In this document: positions 1-8,100 of the stretch, in pieces
Layout of the letters: the number at the start of each line of letters is the position of its first letter
Numbering within the stretch: position 1 is the stretch's first letter
Assembly: GCA_945865355.1 (NCBI GenBank)
Contig: CAMBDN010000065.1
Coordinates: forward strand, 1 to 11,517
Reading direction: 5' to 3'
Origin: Legionella genomosp. 1
GTDB lineage: Bacteria > Pseudomonadota > Gammaproteobacteria > Legionellales > Legionellaceae
Length of the DNA: 11,517 nt
The notes under the pieces: generated by a model
What the model saw: the letters and a program-made list of their open reading frames with translations, nothing else
Databases searched by the model: none
Told to the model about the DNA's origin: nothing
Program-made: the position numbers and the translations under genes

Positions 1-22
1 AGAAAAGTTCTGGAAAAATAAC

Positions 23-52
23 TTGACACTGAAAGAGTGTCTCACTTAAACT
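23..52 (+). promoter_or_regulatory. Probable sigma-70 promoter of the tRNA cluster
   Basis: A perfect -35 hexamer TTGACA lies at 23-28. After an 18-bp spacer comes TAAACT at 47-52, which matches four of six -10 consensus bases. The sequence before the -35 is A-rich (for example tggaaaaataa), as in an UP element. Transcription would start near 58-60, leaving a leader of only a few bases before the first tRNA. The strong -35 and the position fit a stable-RNA promoter. An alternative is that the tRNAs are also co-transcribed with a gene left of the window. Confidence 0.65.
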
Positions 53-66
53 TCCTCACTCTTTTC
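31..66 (+). repeat. Inverted repeat across the tRNA promoter -10 region
   Basis: GAAAGAGTG at 31-39 is complementary to CACTCTTTTC at 57-66 apart from one extra base. The arms flank the -10 hexamer, and the right arm ends directly at the first base of tRNA-Ala. It could be an operator, or a foldback in a read-through transcript that helps present the tRNA 5' end. No T-run follows, so it does not look like a terminator. Confidence 0.4.
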
Positions 67-142
<76 letters not shown>

Positions 143-181
143 TCAGCACAGTAAGTGTTGTTGGTGGTTAGAAAGTTCCAG

Positions 182-257
182 GTCCCCATCGTCTAGAGGC
201 CTAGGACACTGCCCTTTCACGGCGGTAACAGGGGTTCGAATCCCCTTGGGGACGCCA
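182..257 (+). tRNA. tRNA-Glu (anticodon TTC)
   Basis: A 76-base cloverleaf. The acceptor arm GTCCCCA (182-188) pairs fully with TGGGGAC (247-253). The anticodon stem CTGCC/GGCGG encloses the loop CTTTCAC with anticodon TTC at 216-218. The T arm AGGGG/CCCCT encloses TTCGAAT. The discriminator is G254 and CCA is encoded at 255-257. It reads GAA and GAG, and is the tRNA that glutamyl-tRNA synthetase and tetrapyrrole synthesis would use. The stop codon of the convergent dgt gene begins only 11 bp downstream, with no recognisable terminator between. Confidence 0.97.
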
Positions 258-268
258 ATTTATTGGTT

Positions 269-1591
269 CTATAATCTTTCGAAAATGGTTCGGGTATTAA
301 ACCCAAACAAACGTTCATGCATGCGATAGGCATATTCGTCAGTCATGTTAGCAATGTAATCACAAACCACGCGAAGAGCTTCTTGCTCATTCTCTGCTTG
401 GTGGAACAGCTCACGATTTTTATTATCTAACAAACTACCCGGGTTTGAGCTCATGGCTTCAAACAGGCGCAAAACCACTGTCTGGCCACCGTACTCAAAC
501 GTTCGCGCTTCTTGCGAGTCAATAACGTAGTCATACACACACTGTGTTAGGTAGTCTAGTAAAGCCTTAGCTTCGGGTAATAAAACAATATTGTATTTAA
601 GCAAACTGTTTTCAAAGGATTCGTTCGTTACATTAAGTGTGGTGGAGGTAATAAAATAATTAACCATTTCACCGATCGCTTGTTTGCGGATATGCATGGT
701 TTCATCAAAAAGAGAGTTCAATAAATTATCTTGATTTTCTGTCAAAGGGGTTGCCGCCACCAACTGCCGAAACGTAGGTGTATCGAGTTGCGTACGATTA
801 ACCAAACGCAAATGAATAGCATCTTCAAGATCATGCACCCCATAGGCAATATCATCAGCAATATCCATGATAGAGCAATCAAAGGTATGATAAGCCGCCT
901 TTCCATGCTGCTGCTCTTTTGGCTCCTTTACCAACATCTGAAATAACTGTCGATCAGCGGGAGTAAATGGCAACAATAGCCAATCAATCTCCGCTTGCTC
1001 ACAATCAAAATAAGCTTTTGGTGGCAACCAATCATTAATTCGAATGGTTTTGCTGAATGACTCAGTCACCTTAGGCAAGCGTCTAGCGACCACACGAGAC
1101 CAACTGACCGGGTATTTGAGAATACCCAGCAAAGCTCGGCGGGTTAAATCAAGCCCGAAGGCGCCATAACTACCTTCTAATTTTGTTAGTAAGCGTAATG
1201 TTTGTGCATTACCTTCGAAACCACCATGCGATCGCATCTTAAAATTTAATGCGACTTCTCCACCATGACCAAAAGGTGGATGACCAATATCGTGCAATAA
1301 ACACATGGTACTGATGAGATCGTCACAAGGTAATAATGACGTTAAAAAACTTTGCTGGTGCTTACCATTGAGATTACGCACCAGACTACTGCCAATCGAT
1401 GCAACCTCTAAGGAATGTGTCAACCGGGTACGATGAAAGTCACCTTCGTCGGTGCCTAAAATTTGCGTTTTACGCTGTAAACGTCGAAATGCAGGGCAAT
1501 GAATCACCCGCGTTCTGTCACGTTCATAAGGAGAGCGGTGGTCATGACTACCACGCTGATTCGTTTGACCTGAACGACGATGAGTCCACAT
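269..1591 (-). CDS. dgt: dGTPase-like dNTP triphosphohydrolase, HD superfamily
   Basis: A 440-residue cytosolic enzyme of the dGTPase family, which hydrolyses deoxynucleoside triphosphates (dGTP in the best-known member) to the nucleoside and inorganic triphosphate and so tunes dNTP pools. The metal-binding HD signature is complete: His59 in RTRLTHSLEV, His100-Asp101 in LLHDIGHPPFGHGGE, and the distal Asp at 246/247 in DIADDIAY. The conserved N-terminal block HDHRSPYERDRTRVIHCPAF begins at residue 16, so the ATG at 1591 is practically forced; the next in-frame Met is inside the catalytic domain. The ribosome site is weak (AGG about 8 bases upstream). It is shorter than the roughly 505-residue E. 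coli Dgt and looks closer to the dGTPase-like proteins annotated in many Gram-negatives. Substrate preference cannot be read from sequence. It converges on the tRNA cluster and diverges from the giant gene. Confidence 0.93.
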   Translation of the reverse strand: MWTHRRSGQTNQRGSHDHRSPYERDRTRVIHCPAFRRLQRKTQILGTDEGDFHRTRLTHSLEVASIGSSLVRNLNGKHQQSFLTSLLPCDDLISTMCLLHDIGHPPFGHGGEVALNFKMRSHGGFEGNAQTLRLLTKLEGSYGAFGLDLTRRALLGILKYPVSWSRVVARRLPKVTESFSKTIRINDWLPPKAYFDCEQAEIDWLLLPFTPADRQLFQMLVKEPKEQQHGKAAYHTFDCSIMDIADDIAYGVHDLEDAIHLRLVNRTQLDTPTFRQLVAATPLTENQDNLLNSLFDETMHIRKQAIGEMVNYFITSTTLNVTNESFENSLLKYNIVLLPEAKALLDYLTQCVYDYVIDSQEARTFEYGGQTVVLRLFEAMSSNPGSLLDNKNRELFHQAENEQEALRVVCDYIANMTDEYAYRMHERLFGFNTRTIFERL

Positions 1592-1631
1592 AAAATACCT
1601 AACTAAAACCTTATACTCTATGACAACATCT

Positions 1632-1659
1632 ATTATGAGACAAGTTTCGTTTTTAACAA
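1632..1659 (-). promoter_or_regulatory. Possible sigma-70 promoter of dgt
   Basis: Read on the minus strand, TTGTTA (1659-1654) and CATAAT (1637-1632) are separated by 16 bp, matching four and five of six consensus bases. Transcription would start about 30-35 bases upstream of the dgt start codon. A second -10-like TATAAG lies closer to the gene but lacks a good -35 at the right distance. Confidence 0.4.
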
Positions 1660-1670
1660 GGGCATGGATA

Positions 1671-1715
1671 ACCGCCTACTTTGTTTATAAAAAACACTTG
1701 GCGGTCTTTGTTTTT
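1671..1715 (+). terminator. Stem-loop with T-rich tail, terminator-like, plus strand
   Basis: ACCGCC (1671-1676) pairs perfectly with GGCGGT (1700-1705), and the tail CTTTGTTTTT follows. A small inner hairpin GTTT/AAAC can form in the 23-base loop. The long loop makes this a weak intrinsic terminator. No plus-strand gene lies immediately upstream, so it would at most stop transcripts antisense to dgt. On the minus strand no T-run follows, so it is unlikely to act on dgt. Confidence 0.25.
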
Positions 1716-1893
1716 GAGTAGAGCGGTTCCTTCTTTCGTTGTAGCCGATCCCTCTTTAGCACCCATCGTGCCCTATTAAAGCAATGGGCGCACGGGCATT
1801 TAGGTCATTATTAAGACAATCCCTCGGGTAAATTAGGCACGATAAGATGGTACCAACTTTGGCCATTCAACGCAGACGGTAACTCCCCAAGTA

Positions 1894-1974
1894 CATCCTG
1901 AACGTAGTTGTGAAGGAGCTAAAATAGATTAGATTCAAACCTAACTCAGGAGAACCTTCACAACGTTCAGGATG
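1894..1974. repeat. Long imperfect palindrome, dispersed-repeat type
   Basis: The left arm (1894-1916) begins CATCCTGAACG and ends TTGTGAAGG with three extra bases TAG between. The right arm (1955-1974) is the exact reverse complement without those three bases. That gives 20 bp of stem around a 38-base centre. The arm sequence resembles short palindromic repeats of the kind ATCCTGAACG...GTGAAGGATCT that I recall being scattered between genes in many bacterial genomes; this is from memory, not a search. As RNA it would form a strong hairpin on either strand. Confidence 0.7.
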
Positions 1975-2008
1975 ACGTTAGTTCTTTTTGTTCATCAATA
2001 AAACATAT

Positions 2009-2017
2009 TTATCCACA
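2009..2017 (+). promoter_or_regulatory. Perfect DnaA box TTATCCACA
   Basis: TTATCCACA is the high-affinity DnaA-ATP binding 9-mer. It stands alone: I saw no second box nearby, so this is not an origin. It lies about 150 bases upstream of the giant gene and inside the candidate insertion element. By chance an exact match on either strand is expected about once per 130 kb of random sequence, so coincidence is possible. Confidence 0.35.
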
Positions 2018-2084
2018 ACCTGGGACGTTACCGCAGACGCCAACAGGCTGATTTTTATTCTTGATGATCAATTAAAACACCGTT

Positions 2085-2117
2085 ATTAATATTTCCCTAA
2101 GAAAACCATTCTATTAT
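2085..2117 (+). promoter_or_regulatory. PmrA-box-like element and -10 of the giant gene
   Basis: ATTAATATT (2085-2093) matches eight of nine bases of the half-site cTTAAtATT. After two bases a second, weak half-site CCTAAGAAA (2096-2104) matches five of nine. Tandem cTTAAtATT-N2-cTTAAtATT is the published binding element of PmrA, which activates icm/dot and many effector genes in Legionella and Coxiella. Seven bases later lies TATTAT (2112-2117), five of six for a -10. The position of its -35 is occupied by the box and has no consensus, as expected of an activated promoter. An alternative unassisted promoter is TTGATG (2061-2066), 17 bp, TATTAA (2084-2089). Confidence 0.4.
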
Positions 2118-2162
2118 TCAGTCATCTTAAATTGAAAAATCGTGTCAACAAGAGAGAATTAT

Positions 2163-5100
2163 ATGAAAATAGAACCCCAAACACTCCGCTTATTGTATGA
2201 CAAATATAAAGAATCTTTTGTAGCCGATTACGAAAAACCTCAAAACGCCTTCAATCAAGCCTTTCAAGCTATAGAAGAACAATTAATCGCTTACTTTAAT
2301 TGGGATAGTCTTTCTCAAGAAGACGTGCTTAACCCGGAATTGGTCTCTCTTTTAAAACAAGCTGTACAAATCAACAACAAAAATACCCTCCAATTTGACG
2401 AACTCAATACAGAACTTAGCTGCAATGCTTTTGCTCAACAGTTTCATGGCGTATTTCAGCTTAAGCTTGCAAACCGACCAAGTGAGCAGGGAATTCAAGA
2501 GAAATTTTTAAAGACCGAATTAAAAGAAGATAACGTATTAACCGAATTAGACATACAGCGACACATCGTATTAACCGATATGCAAGGACATATTGGTGTT
2601 GTCGATAGAAACGTTGAAGCGATGGGACTATATATCGCTAATGCGCGACTCAACCACAAACAACATGAACCACTAAACCCACCGCATCGTTATCCTATTG
2701 CAATGATGGTGAATTGTAATCCAGAGGGTGACGCTAAATGGGCCGCGGTATTTATTACAATTGATCCAGACAAAACACAAGCAAGCTATAGCATTACTAT
2801 TGGCCCCAATTTAGAGGTTCAAACCTCAGCGCTTGTTCAGCTGGTACATGAGGCAATTCAGTTTACAAAAAAATCCTCTGTCACTGGTTTCCCTATTGAG
2901 AGCTATCCTAATATAAACATCTCTGCCCCCAAAATAACTAGAGTAGAAGACAGCTCTTTTTACGTTTTGCACGACCTATATAAAAACGAGGCGCTAACCG
3001 ATCTTGTAGAGGAACGAGATAATGCCAATAAGTTTAAAAACGTTACTGGTGACTCAGTAAGCATTAGGCAGGCAGTTACAGAACAACAAATTCAATCCAT
3101 CAAAATTGAGCCTGAACTATTTAACATATTTGAAATGGAACACAAGCCTCAACATCCACTAGTTAGTGATGCTATACAAGATACAAAGTTAACCGATAAT
3201 AAAATAACCTTTCCAAGAGTAGAACCAGAACAACCCTTGACAGGACAAGACTATCAAATCTTTATTTTACTCTTAAAAGAAAAATTTGACGCGGTTCAAC
3301 TTGATATAAGCTTAAATGAATTAGAGATTAAATGCTTTGATATTGCCGCACTCCAAGGTCTTGCTCAATTAAAAGGTCTGACTGCACGCCTTCCTTTTGA
3401 GAAGCTAATTTTGGGCCTTCCTACTACAGTAGATAAATCGGATAAAGCCACTTTTAAATTTAATTTAAAATTATCCTTAATGAGCTTATCGCATTCAAAT
3501 TTAGCTAAGCTGGAATTAAAAGATGAGTCTAATCTTTTTGATGAAGCCGATATAACCGAAATAACTCATTTTATTGTAAAAAATAATATAGCAATCGATC
3601 TAACTCTGCCTGGAGATTTCGCAAGCAGCACTAACCAAAAAGATATCGATAACGCCACATCACAATTTATTTTAAATCGAAATGCTCAGAATTTCTCAAA
3701 TAGAAATAATGCAGTTCAAACAGCCTCTATTACAAGACCCATAAGGACCAGACCCGAGTTAGCAAGCACAAATTTATCTATTGATGTTGAAGTGCAACAA
3801 GAAGTGCAACAACAAGTACAAGTAGAAGTTGAAGCATCCGTTGAAAAAGAAAGTGGCGTTAAAGAGGAAAATGATGATATAGATCTTTTTTCTCTTGAAC
3901 GTTTTATAGCCGCTATTCAAAATGGAAATCAGTTTAGTCCTGACAGCAGAAGCTATTTAATTCCAGGTGGCTCAAAAGCATCCAATCTTTGGGGCAATTG
4001 GTTAGGAAATGTTGACGACAATGAATCCCACAAGGGAATGCAAATTTCAAAGCCAGCGCTCGAAGAAATCATGCGCCATACTGATAAATTTCAATATGGT
4101 GTCGGATTTATTAGGCAAGGAGATGAATACCGTAATTTACCCGCTGGATTTATTGTCAAAAAGAAAAACAAGCAAGTCTATTTAGATTTTAATCCAAAAT
4201 TAAAATTAATTGCAGATCAAAATGCACTCACGGTGCAAACCAAAGACGCAAAAGCAAGCGCAATACTTTCAACAGCGCAAATAGATAAATGGTTAGAGAC
4301 TAATCCTACTCATCCCTTTAAGGCCGAATGGGAACAGCAGTTAAGTAATCCTCCTTATTCAAAGCAAATCGTTCAAGCCTTAAAAACAACGTTACCTCAG
4401 ATAGCCCAAATGCCTGTTGAACAAGTAGAGAAGTTATTCGGGTTATGCAAAACAAAGGATCAAATCGATATCACAAAACTTAATTTCCTTGTCCATGATG
4501 CGGGAAAAGCACAGCGGCTATTTAATTTATCGGAGAAGAAAAAAGAAGAATTAGCCTTTGGCTTAAAACATTATATAAACACTTTATTTGATCCACAACA
4601 TGGCGATGTGATTTCTTATATAACTAATTTTTCTACAGAGGAAAAACAAAACCTACTTAATCAGCTATTAAATGATGAGCTTAATACGTTAGTTGAACGC
4701 ATTCAGATAAAAATTAATACAATAAATATCAATATATTGCTGCAACTTTACTTACAATCTGGTAGCAAAGGCCTGGAAGAACTGAATCAATTACTTAACA
4801 ATGCCAATGAAGCAACACAAAACGATTATAAAAGAATAATTAATAGTATTTCAACCAATGAAGGCTCCTACCAACAAATTTTATCTGATGAATTTAATAA
4901 CGCAATCCATACCCTTAGTGGTTTAATTGAGAGTGAGCGCCTATTCTTTTTCAAAATGTTTGAGCAACATTGCCATTATAATTCAAACGTTAATTTTGCA
5001 GAATTAGTAAACTCTTTCGTTCAATTTAATCTGGATTTAAGATCATTAGCACGACCAGGGCAAGCGTTTACCTTACCTCTTGAATGTAACCTAACTAAAG

Positions 5101-8100
5101 TAAAAAGCATGCCCCTGGCTTTATCCCGTATTGTTGCCTTAGTCCGCCATGTACGACAAGAGGATAGACAAGCGCAATTGTCAGAAGCACATACCCTTGA
5201 TCTTTCTAGCAGAGGCATTATTCAAGCGATTACAAGACATTTTGATTCCAAAATACGATGGAATTTTATAACTCAAGAAATGCAGCTTAATTATAAGCCG
5301 GCGGACGAGAAGCAAAAAGCTGATATTTATAAAAATAATACAAAATGGAAAGACCTTACAGGAGAGGATAATACACTTTCCGAAGCTTTTTTCAGATACG
5401 TTGCTTTTCAATCTAAAAAAGGATCACTTAGTTTAAATTTTTACAAACACGTTGATCAAAAAACGCAACCAGTAAGATGGTCTAATGAAACTAAAATACT
5501 GTTTTATAAAATAATAGCCGCGAGCACAACAACAGAAGCGAATACTCAATTTACTAGAAGTACTGAAGATGCTATTAAGGATTTTGATGTCTTTTTTGAC
5601 AAAATAAATGCACCACCCAATCCAGGGTATTTTGCTTACGCTTTAATGGGGGGGCCTGATAATATACGAAAAGAACTATTAGAAACTTTAAAAGCCTTAA
5701 AACATGTACCTCCATTACCCGTATTAAGTCGTTTAGTAACATTAATTTCAAACTCTTTCTCCTCAGTATTCGCAGTTGCTTCTAATAGAGAAAAATTAGA
5801 TACCGCCAATCAAAGATTACGGGACATGACAGAAATATATCAATCTTATGTTTATAATGGCTTGTCCTGCTATAATAATAACGACTATAAGACAGGTAGC
5901 TTGTTCTTTGAACACATGGAGACTATACAAGCCATTCATGATTATAGTACCTCCCCTGAAAATACCGACGACTCATCAGAGAATGACCGCAATAGGCACA
6001 ACCCCTATAAACCGGCGTTCAGTTTATTATTAATCCGATTAATAAGTACCTTTCATTTAAAAACAGCCACAAAATCTGACAATAGCTTAACACCTATCAT
6101 TACTACGTTCGATACATTGCAAGGATTAGGTGCGACTCAAAAAATAATGGAGTTATTAAGTCTTCTGGATAAAATTGATTCTGTTAAATACCTTAATTTG
6201 CCACCCTTAAATCATGATCATTTAATTTCGCTAATGAATCAATATGCACAATCCGAGCATGCATACATTAGTGATTTTATAAAAAGTTTCAATATCAATG
6301 AACATAAATTATCAGAATACTTTGATCCTCTATTCCTTCAAAATTACGGCAAGGGTCGAATACCTGATAAAACAAAACAAAAAATTGATGGTTGTTTTGA
6401 TGAGCAAACGAGACCTTCTGTTGAAACTATTTTATTACGTTTTACCGATAAAAATGCCCCGAATCACTACGACACTGTTGTTGATAAGCTGGTTACTATT
6501 TTTAGTGGTTTAAACAAATTAGAACAAAATCTTTTTATTACAAAATTAAGTCAGGCTCAAGGGCTTTATTCCAACCTTACTAAATTAGAAGATCCTGATA
6601 ATGACTTTATGCAATTATTAAACTTACTTGAGGAACAAGGTTCCCCTGATGAATTGCTTAATCTTATTGCCAGCGATACATCTCTATTAGCACGTCTACC
6701 CGATGCAGAGGATAAAGAAAACGTTTACACGGGAGAGCCAAGTTATAATCAAGGTTTAGATAAAAAAGCCGTTTATTTAATCAAAGACATTTATCCTGCG
6801 ATAAAGCAGAACCAAGGCTTACCGTTTACTCGATTAGAAATAACACCAAGATTGCACGAATGGCTATTAAGAACACCTGCCGCACAGTTAAAAAAAGACT
6901 CTGAAGTAACTCATGCTGATACCGAAATAACAAGCGCTTATTTAACGCACTCAGCGACTTTCTTAGGTACGATGAAAGAAACCGGGGCGGTAATAGCCCT
7001 TAATTTGAAGGATCTAGATAATGCGTTGAATGAACTTCCAAAACTATCTAACGTACCTAATAAAGAAACGATCGCAGCATTGCAAAAAGACATTGCTCGA
7101 GCGCGAAGCATCCCCGATAATAGAATGGCCCTCGCCTTTACTTATACTCAAAACCCACCAGCAAAAAAATTACTGTCCTATTTTGATGGGAGTATCGCAC
7201 AAAAAGAAAAAGATAAATTTGAAAAAATATATGGTACTTTTATTAAAAAGAACCTGGAACAACATCCGGATCTAAATAATAAGGCACTTTTAGCAATAGC
7301 TACTAATTATAAGAATGCATTTTTAAACAACGCCCTAAAAAACCCTTCTTTAACCGCCTTAAGATCATCGGACTTATTATCCAATGAAGCGACATTTAAT
7401 ACTTTTCTTACTGGTTTAGAGAAAGACGTTCAATCAGTTAAGCAACTACAAGAATCCGTTTCTCGTATTCACCAAGAGGTTGAAGAGTATCAGAATGGAT
7501 TAAAACACTACCCCAATGTTGTTTTATCTCTAATTGATAAAATGACTGCTTTAGTCAATGAAAACTCCAGCGCCCGTGGCCAATTTTTAGAATTATTTGA
7601 TAAGTTCGTTGAGTATTATAAGCCAGCTCATGGAGAAATGATGCTTGCTCTACATGCTTTTGTAGATCAACTCACCCCCGTTTTTGCAATGATTGAAGAT
7701 AAAAATGTAGTTTTATCGTTATGCGTGCAGTTCAATGGTGATGAAGGGCTCGGTCCTGATGATTTAATACGTTTAATTGAAACCATTGAACCCTTTAGTA
7801 CCGAAAATAAAAAATTATTAATTAATGTTGCGGTTAATCTAATAAATAACAAAAAGGGTTATACGCTTGGTCAGGGTAATAATAATGATTTTACTGCACT
7901 CTGCAATTTGGCTAAGAGCCACCCACACTTTATCGAAACCCTAAATAAATTTTATAACAAACCACCTTATCCTAATTTAAAGCAAATCATTGACATCCAT
8001 AATCAAGCGAATAAGCAAGAACCGAATGAAGAAAATGATTACCTACAAAAAATTCAGGAATTGGTTACGACATTCGATATAAAACCCTGCCATAGAGAGG

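Larger units (their letters stand above)
1879..2031. mobile_element. Candidate 153-bp miniature insertion element (MITE-like)
   Basis: The exact octamer CGCAGACG occurs at 1871-1878 and again at 2032-2039. Directly inside the two copies the sequence ends as an imperfect inverted repeat: left GTAACTCCCCAAGT, right (reverse complement) GTAACGTCCCAGGT, 11 of 14 identical. An 8-bp target duplication together with GTAA-type tips is what IS66-family elements produce, so a non-autonomous IS66-like derivative is one reading. It encodes no transposase. It contains the palindrome at 1894-1974 and a DnaA box. Only a second copy or an empty site would confirm it. Confidence 0.4.

Noticed and set aside
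731..946. Small plus-strand open frames opposite dgt (731-946 and 1399-1593)
   Set aside because: They are antisense to a well-conserved gene, match no recognisable protein, and look like shadows.
1767..1794. CGTGC/GCACG stem-loop as a terminator
   Set aside because: The stem is short with a bulge, and no T-run follows on either strand.
2142..2162. GTG start seven codons upstream for the giant gene
   Set aside because: It has no Shine-Dalgarno sequence, whereas the in-frame ATG at 2163 has AGAGAG at a good distance. It remains possible.
3789..3851. Low-complexity repeat as a CRISPR-like or regulatory array
   Set aside because: It is in frame, encodes a VQ/VE linker, and has no spacer structure.
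5021..5411. Small open frames inside the giant gene, such as 5021-5218 and 5181-5411 minus and 10514-10714 minus
   Set aside because: They lie in other frames of a continuous coding sequence and have no ribosome sites or recognisable motifs.
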